Source: Vibrio sp. 16 (GTDB lineage: Bacteria; Pseudomonadota; Gammaproteobacteria; Enterobacterales; Vibrionaceae). Taken from it: 64,000 nucleotides of DNA. The position numbers were made by a program, and so were the translations under genes. Positions 56,103 to 64,000 of the stretch are shown here, one piece after another; position 1 is the first letter of the stretch, and the number at the start of each line of letters is the position of its first letter. The stretch spans positions 372,001 through 436,000 of the forward strand of contig NZ_OY808997.1 of NCBI RefSeq assembly GCF_963681195.1, read 5' to 3'. The notes beneath the pieces are model-generated. The model was not told the DNA's origin, made no database searches, and saw only the letters and a program-made list of their open reading frames with translations.

Positions 56103-56658
56103 TATGCTGTCCTCTTTGGTTACTCTCTGGGTCGATCATCTCTTTTAGCTGATTGCGAGCTCTGAATAAGCGTGTCATCACGGTATTCTTATTAAGATCA
56201 AGAATCTCGCTGATCTCTTCACCGCTAAAACCCCCAACAACTTGAAGAAATAGTGGCTCTCGATAATCGGTATCAAGTTTCATAATTTGTGCCTGAATCC
56301 ACTCGGTCTGATGATGCGGGTCATCGCTGACCTTAGCATCGTTTCCGTGGTCATCGATATCAACCAGATCAAACTGCTTGCGCTCGAAGCGACGAGCGTT
56401 TTCTCTGCGTAATATGGTGATTAACCAAGATTTGGCGGCTTTCTCGTCTTGAAGACTATCGAGAGACTTCCACGCACGTAAACAGGTCTCTTGTACTAAA
56501 TCCTCCGAGATAGTGGGATCTTTGCACAACCAATACGCGTAGCGATAGAGGTCTCTGTGATAGGCTCTCACGAGCGCTTCATATTTTCTTTGTCTGTCCA
56601 TATCCGAGTTGACCGGATCGGAAGACTTTTTCTTTCCAAAAAAATTGAGAATCGACAC
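56095..56658 (-). CDS. ECF-type RNA polymerase sigma factor
   Basis: 187 residues from GTG 56658, chosen because GGAGG lies five bases upstream; the frame stays open 26 codons further to ATG 56736 but without such a site. Region 2 is ALVRAYHRDLYRYAYWLCKD with DLVQETCLRAWKSL, and region 4 is LFLQVVGGFSGEEISEILDL with MTRLFRARNQL. No region 1 or 3, as in ECF sigmas. Translationally coupled to the DUF3379 membrane protein. Target promoters unknown. Confidence 0.88.
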   Translation of the reverse strand: MSILNFFGKKKSSDPVNSDMDRQRKYEALVRAYHRDLYRYAYWLCKDPTISEDLVQETCLRAWKSLDSLQDEKAAKSWLITILRRENARRFERKQFDLVDIDDHGNDAKVSDDPHHQTEWIQAQIMKLDTDYREPLFLQVVGGFSGEEISEILDLNKNTVMTRLFRARNQLKEMIDPESNQRGQHNG

Positions 56659-56896
56659 AAGAGCCTCCCTAACTGCTCTGTGGATGAGTTTGCTGAACGT
56701 TTTTAACGTGCGTTCAACCTGTCTCGTTGGAATCAAAATCCAGCAAGCGATGGGTTACTGCTTCTATTTTATACAATGTGCGCCTTCTAGGAGCGCCTTC
56801 AACAATTTCGTTGCAACATAAATGCTATTGAGCTTTAGAAACTCACCTAAAATTGATCTATTTCAAAATCTACCGTCTCACAGCGGTTATAGTAAC

Positions 56897-57057
56897 ACCT
56901 GTCATCTAGTCAGTGTTTCACTGACATGTTGAGCAAGATGACACTTCCTTTTGAAGGCTGACTTTACTTTCTCCTAATCAGGAAACTGATTATTTCAATT
57001 GGCGTAAGTTAATTGCTTTATACATTCCGACCACACAGTTTTGTGTGGTTTTTTTTT
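56897..57057 (+). ncRNA. candidate small RNA with three stem-loops and orphan terminator
   Basis: A strong + strand terminator (57030-57057) follows no gene on that strand. Upstream are two more perfect 7-bp hairpins: GTCAGTG-TTT-CACTGAC (56909-56925) and TAATCAG-GAAA-CTGATTA (56975-56981 with 56986-56992). A TATAGT -10 (56888-56893) would start transcription near 56900, giving ~158 nt. A pyrimidine-rich segment TTTCTCCT (56968-56975) is complementary to the fadI ribosome-binding region. No known Vibrio RNA is recognised. It could also be an attenuated long leader of fadIJ. Confidence 0.55.
57030..57057 (+). terminator. Rho-independent terminator of the candidate small RNA
   Basis: Stem ACCACACA (57030-57037) with TGTGTGGT (57042-57049), loop GTTT, nine T (57049-57057). 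Confidence 0.9.
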
Positions 57058-57203
57058 GCCTCTAGATTCGCCAAATACCTATTGATGTGGTCTTTGATTC
57101 AAAAGTCTAACAACATCTTGATAATATTTATATAAATAGCCGTTATTGTTTTCTCTTTTCGCAAAGTCTATGCGACCACTTTTCTATTCTAAATCACGTT
57201 TAT

Positions 57204-57219
57204 TCAAACGATCGTTTGA
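57204..57219. promoter_or_regulatory. PsrA-type operator upstream of fadI
   Basis: TCAAACGATCGTTTGA is a perfect 16-bp palindrome matching the PsrA-type pattern (G/C)AAAC-N2-4-GTTT(G/C). PsrA is a TetR-family repressor of fatty-acid oxidation genes in several gammaproteobacteria, released by long-chain acyl ligands. It overlaps the -35 region of the fadI promoter. Confidence 0.72.
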
Positions 57220-57243
57220 TTGTGTTAACAATCTCGTTACAAT
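57216..57243 (+). promoter_or_regulatory. probable fadIJ promoter
   Basis: TTGATT (57216-57221), 16-base spacer, TACAAT (57238-57243). It is flanked by the PsrA-type palindrome and the FadR-type site, so both repressors would block RNA polymerase. Confidence 0.6.
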
Positions 57244-57244
57244 G

Positions 57245-57261
57245 ACGTGGTCAGACCTCTT
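57245..57261 (+). promoter_or_regulatory. FadR-type operator upstream of fadI
   Basis: ACGTGGTCAGACCTCTT matches the FadR core TGGTCNGACC fully. It covers the expected transcription start and lies 18 bp before the fadI ATG, consistent with repression relieved by long-chain acyl-CoA. Confidence 0.75.
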
Positions 57262-57279
57262 AATATCCAAGGAGAAACA

Positions 57280-58587
57280 ATGGGCAAGCAGGAAGTGAAA
57301 ACCCGCTCTGGTGAGCGCGTTGCAATTGTCGCTGGTTTGCGTACCCCTTTTGCGCGTCAAAGCACTGAGTTCAGCAAAGTGCCAGCTGTTGACCTAGGCA
57401 AAATGGTAGTAAGCGAAATGATGGCGCGGACAGAGATCGACCCAAAATTGATCGATCAAGTTGTGTTTGGTCAAGTGGTTCAAATGCCTGAAGCACCGAA
57501 TATCGCACGTGAAATTGTGCTCGGAACGGGCATGGACATTAACACTGATGCCTACAGCGTGACGCGAGCATGTGCAACGAGCTTTCAGTCTGCGGTCAAT
57601 GTTGCGGAAAGCATCATGTCTGGGACTATTGATGTCGGTATTGCTGGCGGGGCAGATTCTTCCTCGGTATTGCCTATTGGTGTCTCCAAAAAGTTGGCTG
57701 CGAACCTATTAGCACTGAGTAAAACCAAAACAGTTGGCCAAAAACTCAAGATTCTAAAAAGCCTCTCCCTGAAAGATTTAATGCCCGTTCCACCGGCGGT
57801 GGCTGAATACTCAACAGGCTTATCGATGGGCCAGACCGCAGAGCAAATGGCCAAATCACACGGCATTTCTCGTCAAGAGCAAGATGCTTTAGCGCACCGT
57901 TCTCACACGTTAGCGGCTCAGGCATGGCAAGAAGGCAAGATTGAAGGCGAGGTGATGACCGCGTTCCCAGAACCATATAAGAAGTGGATCTCGCAAGACA
58001 ACAATATTCGTTATGACTCGACGCTGGAAGGGTATGCGAAGTTGCGTCCGGCTTTTGATAGACAGTACGGCAGTGTGACCGCAGCAAACAGTACACCGCT
58101 GACTGATGGCGCCGCAGCAATCATGCTGATGCGTGAAGGGAAAGCAAAAGAGCTCGGCCTAGACATTATGGGCTATATCCGTTCTTACGCTTTTTCTGCG
58201 ATTGGCGTTGAAACGGATATGCTGATGGGGCCGTCATTCGCAACGCCTATGGCGCTAGAGCGAGCGGGAATTGAGCTTTCGGATCTTACCTTGATGGACA
58301 TGCATGAAGCCTTTGCTGCTCAAGCGCTTTCAAACGTGAAAATGTTTGCTAGCGATGCATTTGCACAACAACACCTTGGCCGCTCTAAAGCAATTGGTGA
58401 AATCGACATGGATAAGTTCAACGTCCTTGGCGGTTCTATCGCCTATGGCCACCCCTTCGCTGCAACGGGCGCACGAATGATTACCCAAACATTACGAGAG
58501 CTAAAACGCCGCGGTGGCGGTTTGGCGCTGAACACAGCGTGTGCGGCAGGTGGTCTTGGTGCAGCTATGATTTTGGAGGTTGAGTAA
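57280..58587 (+). CDS. fadI: 3-ketoacyl-CoA thiolase FadI
   Basis: Thiolase of the FadIJ beta-oxidation complex, cleaving 3-ketoacyl-CoA to acetyl-CoA. 435 residues from ATG 57280 ([20 protein letters not shown]), preceded by AAGGAG; the frame is open 11 codons earlier at a GTG but that lies in the FadR site. Catalytic Cys in [12 protein letters not shown], His in [11 protein letters not shown] and Cys in [11 protein letters not shown] are present. The stop shares one base with the fadJ start. Confidence 0.96.
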   Translation: MGKQEVKTRSGERVAIVAGLRTPFARQSTEFSKVPAVDLGKMVVSEMMARTEIDPKLIDQVVFGQVVQMPEAPNIAREIVLGTGMDINTDAYSVTRACATSFQSAVNVAESIMSGTIDVGIAGGADSSSVLPIGVSKKLAANLLALSKTKTVGQKLKILKSLSLKDLMPVPPAVAEYSTGLSMGQTAEQMAKSHGISRQEQDALAHRSHTLAAQAWQEGKIEGEVMTAFPEPYKKWISQDNNIRYDSTLEGYAKLRPAFDRQYGSVTAANSTPLTDGAAAIMLMREGKAKELGLDIMGYIRSYAFSAIGVETDMLMGPSFATPMALERAGIELSDLTLMDMHEAFAAQALSNVKMFASDAFAQQHLGRSKAIGEIDMDKFNVLGGSIAYGHPFAATGARMITQTLRELKRRGGGLALNTACAAGGLGAAMILEVE

Positions 58588-60710
58588 TGAGCGAGCAGAA
58601 AGCATTTAAGCTACACATTGATGAAAATGACTTCGCTTGGTTGGCGATAGACGTCCCAGGCGAAAAGATGAATACGCTTCAAGCGGCTTTTGCTGAAGAA
58701 ATGGAAGACGTGTTTGCTCAACTTGATGAGAAAAAATCCTCCATTAAAGGATTGATCGTACACTCATTGAAGCCAGACAATTTTGTCGCTGGCGCTGACG
58801 TTCGAATGTTAGATGCATGTACAACGGCAGCAGAAGCACAGGCATTGGCTGAGAAAGGCCAGCAAATGTTCCAACATCTTTCGGATTTGCCTTATCCCGT
58901 TGTTGCCGCGATCCACGGACCTTGTTTGGGTGGTGGTTTGGAGCTGGCACTCGCGTGTGACTACCGAGTATGTACTGACTCCGATAAAACTCGCCTAGGG
59001 CTGCCAGAAGTGCAGCTTGGATTACTGCCCGGTTCAGGTGGCACGCAACGTCTGCCTCGTTTGATTGGTTTACTGCCGTCGCTAGATTTGATCTTAACCG
59101 GTAAGCAGCTTCGCGCCAAGAAAGCGAAAAAGCTCGGTGTCGTAGATGCTGTAGTGCCTGAGACCATCTTGCTGGATGTGGCGAAAAGCTTTGTTGAAAA
59201 GAACGCGGGCAAAAGCAAAGGCAAGCGTAAAGTATCGACCAAAGAGAAACTTATCTCAAACACCGGTCTTGGACGTAAGGTGATCTTTGATCAAGCGGCA
59301 AAGAAAACATTCGAGAAAACTCGCGGAAACTACCCAGCCGCAGACGCCATCTTAGAAGTGATTCGCTACGGTTTAGAGAAAGGCTTCGAGCAGGGCCAGA
59401 AGAAAGAAGCTGAGCGTTTTGCTGAGCTTGTGATGACCTCTGAATCTAAGGCGCTACGTTCAATCTTCTTTGCAACAACAGAGATGAAAAAAGAGAACGG
59501 CAGTGACGCAGAGCCGTTATCTGTCAAGCGAGCGGCCGTATTAGGCGGTGGTTTGATGGGCGCGGGGATTAGCCATGTCAGCGTAGCTAAAGCGAAAGTG
59601 CCGGTGCGCATCAAAGATGTCTCAGAAGATGGGGTATTGAATGCGTTGAAGTACAACTACAAGTTGTTCGAAACTCAGCGCAAGCGCCGTATTATCTCGA
59701 AAGCTCAATTGCAATCGAAGATGTTACAGCTTTCTGGCGGGACAGATTTCACCAGCTTCAACCATACCGACATTGTGATCGAAGCGGTGTTCGAAGATCT
59801 CGACCTCAAGCAGAAAATGGTCGCAGATATCGAAGAGAATGCTAAAGATAGCACCATTTTCGCAACAAATACGTCGTCACTTCCAATCGGGCAGATTGCC
59901 GAGAAAGCGCAGCGACCTGAAAACGTTGTCGGCCTGCATTACTTCAGCCCAGTTGAAAAAATGCCACTGGTGGAAGTGATTCCGCACGAGGGAACATCGG
60001 ACGAAACGGTATCGACGGTTGTGGAATTTGCTCGCAAACAAGGCAAAACGCCAATTGTTGTCAAAGACTGCGCGGGTTTTTATGTCAACCGCATTCTTGC
60101 CCCTTACATGAACGAAGCGGCGCAAGTTTTGATGTCTGGTGAGCCGATTGGACACCTAGATAAAGCGCTGCTCAACTTCGGCTTCCCCGTTGGACCAATT
60201 ACTTTGCTTGACGAAGTCGGCGTTGATATTGGCGCGAAGATTATGCCTATCTTGGTCAATGAGCTTGGTGAGCGATTTAAAGGGCCAGACGTATTCGATA
60301 CGCTTTTGAATGATGGTCGTAAAGGGCGTAAAAGCGGTAAAGGTTTTTACACCTACAAGGGCAAAAAGAAGGAAGTCGACAAGTCTGTCTACAAATTGCT
60401 TGGACTGAGCCCAGAATCCAAGATGGCGCAAGAAGAGATGGCGATGCGATGTGTGCTACCTATGCTCAATGAAGCCGTTCGCTGTTTGGATGAAGGTATT
60501 ATTCGCAGCCCTCGTGACGGTGATATTGGTGCCATTTTTGGTATCGGATTCCCACCATTCTTGGGCGGTCCTTTCCGCTACATGGACCAAATCGGCGTGA
60601 AGAAACTGGTCGAGATCATGAATCAACACGCGGAGAAATACGGTGATCGATTTGCACCTTGCGATGGCCTACTGACGCGAGCAGGGCTAGATAAACCGTT
60701 CTACGAGTAA
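58587..60710 (+). CDS. fadJ: multifunctional enoyl-CoA hydratase/3-hydroxyacyl-CoA dehydrogenase FadJ
   Basis: Alpha subunit of the FadIJ complex. 707 residues: N-terminal crotonase domain (GADVRMLDA; oxyanion-hole [36 protein letters not shown]), a linker, and the NAD-binding hydroxyacyl-CoA dehydrogenase domain ([18 protein letters not shown]; catalytic His in [17 protein letters not shown]), then two C-terminal helical domains. FadJ rather than FadB from operon order thiolase-first. Confidence 0.96.
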   Translation: MSEQKAFKLHIDENDFAWLAIDVPGEKMNTLQAAFAEEMEDVFAQLDEKKSSIKGLIVHSLKPDNFVAGADVRMLDACTTAAEAQALAEKGQQMFQHLSDLPYPVVAAIHGPCLGGGLELALACDYRVCTDSDKTRLGLPEVQLGLLPGSGGTQRLPRLIGLLPSLDLILTGKQLRAKKAKKLGVVDAVVPETILLDVAKSFVEKNAGKSKGKRKVSTKEKLISNTGLGRKVIFDQAAKKTFEKTRGNYPAADAILEVIRYGLEKGFEQGQKKEAERFAELVMTSESKALRSIFFATTEMKKENGSDAEPLSVKRAAVLGGGLMGAGISHVSVAKAKVPVRIKDVSEDGVLNALKYNYKLFETQRKRRIISKAQLQSKMLQLSGGTDFTSFNHTDIVIEAVFEDLDLKQKMVADIEENAKDSTIFATNTSSLPIGQIAEKAQRPENVVGLHYFSPVEKMPLVEVIPHEGTSDETVSTVVEFARKQGKTPIVVKDCAGFYVNRILAPYMNEAAQVLMSGEPIGHLDKALLNFGFPVGPITLLDEVGVDIGAKIMPILVNELGERFKGPDVFDTLLNDGRKGRKSGKGFYTYKGKKKEVDKSVYKLLGLSPESKMAQEEMAMRCVLPMLNEAVRCLDEGIIRSPRDGDIGAIFGIGFPPFLGGPFRYMDQIGVKKLVEIMNQHAEKYGDRFAPCDGLLTRAGLDKPFYE

Positions 60711-60727
60711 TTTCATGTAACAGGCAT

Positions 60728-60754
60728 AGGCGAACCATAAGGTTCGCCTTTTTT
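60728..60754 (+). terminator. Rho-independent terminator of fadIJ
   Basis: Stem AGGCGAACC (60728-60736) with GGTTCGCCT (60741-60749), loop ATAA, T run to 60754. Confidence 0.93.
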
Positions 60755-60807
60755 CTATTTGAGAGTTATTATCAAGAAAAACAAGAAGTAAAGCTTAAGG
60801 ATTTCAA

Positions 60808-61356
60808 ATGGACGCTTTAGAACTATTGCTCAACCGTCGCTCAATTGCCAAATTGTCAGCGCCAGCTCCTGAAGGGAGAGCGCTAGAAAACATCATACGC
60901 GCCGGTTTGCGAGCACCTGATCACGCGGGCTTAACGCCGTGGAGATTTGTGATTTCACAAGGGTCTGGGCTAAACAAACTATCGGACATTCTGGTGAAAG
61001 CGGCGGTAGAAGATAAGAGTGACGACACTGTCATTGAAAAGGTGAAAAACGCACCGTTTCGAGCTCCGATGGTGATCACTGTGATTGCGAAAGTGACCGA
61101 ACATGAAAAAGTGCCCGCCTTTGAGCAACATTTGTCTGCGGGTTGTGCCGTTCAAGCAATGCAAATGGCGGCTGTGGCGCAGGGTTTTCAGGCGTTTTGG
61201 CGCTCAGGGAAATGGATGTTCCATTCAGCCGTGCACAAGGCATTTGGTTTAGAGGGAGAGGATGAAATCGTCGGCTTCCTTTACCTAGGCACTCCAGGGT
61301 GTACGCCAATGAAGGTGCCAGAGCGCGACCTGAGTAAATTCGTTGAATATTTGTAA
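60808..61356 (+). CDS. ydjA: YdjA-type nitroreductase-family flavoprotein
   Basis: Small FMN-dependent nitroreductase-fold protein; physiological substrate unknown. 182 residues, same length and start as E. coli YdjA (MDALELLLNRRS), with RAPDHAGLTPWRFVI, APFRAPMVITVIAK, SAGCAVQAMQMAAVAQGF and GFLYLGTP. Transcribed alone between two terminators. Confidence 0.9.
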   Translation: MDALELLLNRRSIAKLSAPAPEGRALENIIRAGLRAPDHAGLTPWRFVISQGSGLNKLSDILVKAAVEDKSDDTVIEKVKNAPFRAPMVITVIAKVTEHEKVPAFEQHLSAGCAVQAMQMAAVAQGFQAFWRSGKWMFHSAVHKAFGLEGEDEIVGFLYLGTPGCTPMKVPERDLSKFVEYL

Positions 61357-61363
61357 TCAAATC

Positions 61364-61397
61364 AAAAAGAGCTTGGTCATACCAAGCTCTTTTTTTT
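61364..61397. terminator. bidirectional terminator between ydjA and the LysR gene
   Basis: 14-bp perfect inverted repeat AAAAAGAGCTTGGT (61364-61377) / ACCAAGCTCTTTTT (61381-61394), loop CAT, further T to 61397. Confidence 0.93.
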
Positions 61398-61398
61398 G

Positions 61399-62274
61399 TC
61401 AGTGGATGTTGTAGGCGATAACAAAATCGATGAACAGGCGCACTTTTTCTGGCAGATGATCTTTATGGTTGTAAAGCATATAGATATCGCGAGGGTTTGC
61501 GCTCCAGTCTTCGAGAACTCGTACCAAACTACCGTCGTCGATGAACTCTTTTAGCATCACATCAGGCATCAAAGTGATACCTAAGCCGTCACTGCAAGCG
61601 CTACGAACTACATTAAGTGCGTTGGCTTGAAAGCGACCTTTGTCATTGTTAACCACTGTTTCACCGTTTTGGTTAGACAGTTGCCACTTTAACAGTGGGG
61701 CGCCTTTCAACAGGCTGTGATTGTGTAACTCTTCTGCGTGTTTTGGTGCAGGGTTCGTTTTTAAATATTCTGGACTCGCAACCAAAATATCTTCCACCGA
61801 GTTAATTTTTCGAGCGATCAAGCTGGAATCTCGTTGAGGGCCGACTCGGAAGATCACGTCCCATTCCGTTGGATCAAGTTGTTCTGAATGGTTACTTGTT
61901 GTCAGCTCCAGATTGATATCTGGGTATTGTTTCATGAAGTCGTTAAACATTGGCATCATCATACGCTTGGTTAAGTTTGATGGCGCCGTTATACGAATCT
62001 TACCTGCAGCACCGCGACATTCATCGGAGATCTCTTCTGCGGTGAGCGTCAATCGGTCTAGCAGCGGTGAACATTCGCTGTAAAAGCGCTCTCCCGCCTC
62101 TGTCAGGGAAAGTTTACGCGCGTGCCTATTCAGTAGACGCAGGTTTAGAGAATCCTCCAAAGCCTGTATGCGTCGAGTAATCGTTGCAACAGGGATCATA
62201 GTTTTTCGGGAAGTCGCGGTGTAGCTCCCATTTTCGACCACAAGCCTGAACAAGTTGAGATCATCTAATTTCAT
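61399..62274 (-). CDS. LysR-family transcriptional regulator
   Basis: 291 residues from ATG 62274 (MKLDDLNLFRLVVENGSYTA); a GTG four codons upstream is possible and neither has a good ribosome-binding site. N-terminal winged helix with ATITRRIQALEDSLNLRLLN, then the effector-binding domain (KIRITAPSNLTKRMMMPMFN). The motif set places it with the CrgA/DsdC-like LysR proteins that often regulate oxidoreductases, but the target is unknown. Divergent from rssB across ~250 bp. Confidence 0.88.
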   Translation of the reverse strand: MKLDDLNLFRLVVENGSYTATSRKTMIPVATITRRIQALEDSLNLRLLNRHARKLSLTEAGERFYSECSPLLDRLTLTAEEISDECRGAAGKIRITAPSNLTKRMMMPMFNDFMKQYPDINLELTTSNHSEQLDPTEWDVIFRVGPQRDSSLIARKINSVEDILVASPEYLKTNPAPKHAEELHNHSLLKGAPLLKWQLSNQNGETVVNNDKGRFQANALNVVRSACSDGLGITLMPDVMLKEFIDDGSLVRVLEDWSANPRDIYMLYNHKDHLPEKVRLFIDFVIAYNIH

Positions 62275-62524
62275 TTTAGTAGACACATTTTTTTACGAAT
62301 CTGGTTAATTTATATCTATATCAAATGTCAAAGGTTGAGACATATCAACATCTTTATCGATATTTGATATTCCATACATATAGTATGCAACCCAGAGCAA
62401 AAGTGGAAGATTTGTATAAACAGCCGTTCGTGACTACTTTTAAAGGGCGTTTGAAACAAAGGTCACTAGACCGAATAACAATAATAAACACGTTGTACTT
62501 TATAGTTGTGTGAGGCAAAGGTTT

Positions 62525-63625
62525 ATGTATAAAACAGTTGAAGTTGCACCAAGCGATACTCCCAATATTGCCCCTGGTGAAAAACTTGTCATGTTGGTTG
62601 ACGATGATCCTATCTTCCGTCGCATCACGTCGGGCTTCTTGCTATCTCAAGGATACAAAGTCGTCGAGGCTGAGAACGGATTAGACGGTTTAAGGAAGCT
62701 TAAGAGCGCAGAGCCAGACATCATCATGTGCGATCTTGCCATGCCAGTACTCGATGGCATCGAGTTTGTAGAAGAGGTGAGCTTGGAGTATCCATCGCTG
62801 CCTTTGATTGTGGTGTCTGCGACAGACGATATGGCCGATGTTGCAAAAGCGCTTCGTTACGGAATAAAGGATTTCTTGCCCAAGCCGATTGGCAATTACG
62901 AGCATTTGATGTGCGCGATTGAGAATACCTTAGACGACTCGGACAATCATTTGAGTGACCAACGCGATTTTGCAAGCCAATGGTTCCGTGTTGATAGTGG
63001 GGATGTGCCCGAAGAGCAAGAGCTGCATTGGCATCTTGAGTTCTTGCAAGAAAATCGCAGTGCCGCCAAAGATTTGCTTCACGCCCTGCTTCCTGATCGG
63101 GATACCTCGCAAGGGGACTGGAAGTGCAGTTACCGCATTTTGCAGTCTACCGACGTGATGCCTATCGTGTTTGATTACGCTTGGTTAATGAACGGACAGT
63201 TTGCGTTTTATATCGTTGATTCAGCAAGTGAAGGTGAGCACGGTGCTGCAACCACACTCTTGATTCGTGCCTTGTTCCATGACTATTTACGTAACCTCAA
63301 GTGTTTCAACGCCGATTTAAAAGACATCGCCTATTTGCTGGAGAAGGGAATCAAGTGCTCGCAATGCTCTACGCCAGTTAAAGCCTTGTTTGGCGTTGCA
63401 GACCTCTCTGAAGGGACGCTATCTATTTTACCCGCTGGTCTTGATTGCCAGTGGTCAAATGGTTATATCTCTCAACATATTCAGCCCGGGGTTACGCTTG
63501 GCGATAACTGCGTTAAGAACTTTATCACCAACGAGTTGCCGATTCAGTCTGCTTGTCAGATTGCCCTTAGTTGCTTGGGATCGAGTAGCTTTACCTTAGA
63601 TATCTATCGTGGTGGCAGTGCTTAA
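62525..63625 (+). CDS. rssB: RssB-like response regulator (receiver plus PP2C-like domain)
   Basis: In E. coli RssB is the adaptor delivering RpoS to ClpXP. 366 residues from ATG 62525. Receiver domain (~18-140) with VMLVDDDPIFRR and phospho-Asp70 in IIMCDLAMPVLDG, and a Lys in DFLPKPIG, then a linker and a C-terminal PP2C-type domain (~170-366; FAFYIVDSASEGEHGAATTL, ILPAGLDCQWSNGYISQHIQ). The FSATE/VVSATDDMADVAKALRYG stretch matches RssB closely. A GTG five codons upstream is an alternative start. Confidence 0.87.
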   Translation: MYKTVEVAPSDTPNIAPGEKLVMLVDDDPIFRRITSGFLLSQGYKVVEAENGLDGLRKLKSAEPDIIMCDLAMPVLDGIEFVEEVSLEYPSLPLIVVSATDDMADVAKALRYGIKDFLPKPIGNYEHLMCAIENTLDDSDNHLSDQRDFASQWFRVDSGDVPEEQELHWHLEFLQENRSAAKDLLHALLPDRDTSQGDWKCSYRILQSTDVMPIVFDYAWLMNGQFAFYIVDSASEGEHGAATTLLIRALFHDYLRNLKCFNADLKDIAYLLEKGIKCSQCSTPVKALFGVADLSEGTLSILPAGLDCQWSNGYISQHIQPGVTLGDNCVKNFITNELPIQSACQIALSCLGSSSFTLDIYRGGSA

Positions 63626-63789
63626 GCGCTGCTCGCCTCAAGTCATAAAATCTTAATAACCCTGTTTTTACTCGGTGTTTCCAGAACACAGAATAGGGTA
63701 TAGTCCGCCGAAACAAAAAAAGCCCATAGTGTTAACCCTTATTTCACTTGGTCTTAAATAAATCGTCACCTACATCAGAGAAGTAATCC

Positions 63790-63921
63790 ATGGCAGACAA
63801 AGATTTTAAAGAACCTTATAATATCTTTTACTTTTTAGGTTTTATTGCAGTCCTACTTATCCCTACACTTCCAGCTACTTTGACTTGGATTCGTGTACTT
63901 AACGGATACGCGGGCTTCTAA
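63790..63921 (+). CDS. 43-residue single-pass membrane protein
   Basis: Too short for routine gene callers' thresholds in some pipelines but convincing: ATG 63790 to TAA 63919-63921. N-terminal charged segment MADKDFKEPYNIFYF, one hydrophobic helix (~13-32, FLGFIAVLLIPTLPATLTWI) and a short tail RVLNGYAGF. A purine-rich GAGAAG lies upstream at weak spacing, and TATAGT (63699-63704) could be its -10. I do not recognise the family. Position after rssB may be conserved in Vibrio (inference). Confidence 0.68.
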   Translation: MADKDFKEPYNIFYFLGFIAVLLIPTLPATLTWIRVLNGYAGF

Positions 63922-63940
63922 ATTTTTCTAGGGGCATGCC

Positions 63941-64000
63941 ATCAGTATTCGCAGACTTAGCTTAAATATTGTTGGTATCCTGAGTTTGTGCCTGGGCATT
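63941..64000 (+). CDS. probable start of a DUF454 (YbaN-like) membrane protein, cut by window end
   Basis: The frame beginning near 63941 reads ISIRRLSLNIVGILSLCLGI and is open to the window end. This aligns by eye with the start of E. coli YbaN (MQRIILIIIGWLAVVLGTLG). There is no ATG, GTG or TTG in frame between the upstream TAG (63929-63931) and this stretch; ATC 63941 or ATT 63947 would have to serve as start, with AGGGG at 63930-63934 upstream, or the sequence carries an error. Confidence 0.4.
   Translation, partial: MSIRRLSLNIVGILSLCLGI

Larger units (their letters stand above)
56659..57279. other. divergent regulatory region between the ECF sigma gene and fadI
   Basis: 621 bp containing the upstream region of the sigma gene (with TATAAA-like elements), a candidate small RNA with three stem-loops (~56897-57057, + strand), a 16-bp PsrA-type palindrome (57204-57219), a promoter (57216-57243) and a FadR-type site (57245-57261) just before fadI. 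Confidence 0.7.

Noticed and set aside
62325..62513. 62-codon + frame between the LysR gene and rssB
   Set aside because: No ribosome-binding site, unlike any known family, and it occupies a divergent promoter region; Ribo-seq could overturn this.

Overview
The window is a stretch of chromosome from a gammaproteobacterium, almost certainly a Vibrio. The evidence is gene content and order: hubP (the long Vibrio FimV homologue), flhA-flhF-flhG-fliA-cheYZAB-parC-parP-cheW as one polar-flagellum/chemotaxis block, a cheY that reads like Vibrio CheY, a second asd gene after pdxB, and two tandem fadL genes near fadIJ. I cannot fix the species. The region looks like core genome. I see no insertion sequences, prophage, integrases, CRISPR arrays, rRNA or tRNA genes. 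Most genes lie head to tail with short overlaps, and most operons end in clear Rho-independent terminators.

Layout. 1-917: 3' part of fabB with a 3'UTR that looks like the source of the FarS small RNA. 1013-3156: pdxB-asd. 3360-8978: hubP, a 1872-residue polar landmark full of acidic repeats. 9077-14941: truA, accD, folC, dedD, cvpA-purF, with a PurR box before cvpA. 14991-17511: zinc uptake, znuCB divergent from znuA around a Zur-type palindrome. 17733-21059: a membrane-anchored AraC regulator with a periplasmic propeller. 21060-21709: a long intergenic stretch with a strong hairpin. 21710-24440: feoABC. 24485-30382: a HIT protein, argS, a YecM-like protein and an M16 peptidase. 30700-31164: sixA. 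31365-44033: flagellar and chemotaxis genes, with a sigma-54-type promoter before flhA. 44226-51272: cytochrome c maturation ccmABCDEFGHI. 51337-52107: mlaA. 52175-56658 (minus strand): two FadL-type channels and an ECF sigma factor paired with a DUF3379 membrane protein. 56659-57279: a regulatory region with a candidate small RNA, a PsrA-type palindrome and a FadR-type site. 57280-60710: fadIJ. 60808-64000: a YdjA-type nitroreductase, a LysR regulator, rssB, a 43-residue membrane protein, and probably the first codons of a DUF454 (YbaN) gene.

How the parts connect. Cell-pole organisation is the main theme: HubP and several of its known or likely clients (FlhF, FlhG, ParC, ParP, and CheA via ParP) are all encoded here. 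HubP and ParP share the same GAGCCA hexanucleotide microsatellite, encoding Glu-Pro runs. Fatty-acid metabolism is the second theme: fabB with its 3'UTR RNA, accD, two FadL porins and fadIJ with apparent dual PsrA/FadR control. Next to these lies an uncharacterised ECF sigma/membrane-protein pair and an orphan structured RNA. Metal uptake (Zn and Fe2+) flanks the membrane-bound AraC regulator, which looks like a hybrid two-component sensor that has lost its kinase chemistry and receiver.

Best candidates for undescribed biology are the structured RNA at about 56897-57057, the kinase-dead membrane AraC regulator, the sigma/DUF3379 pair next to the FadL genes, and the structured element upstream of feoA. 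All functional statements are from reading the sequence and family knowledge; no database search was run.
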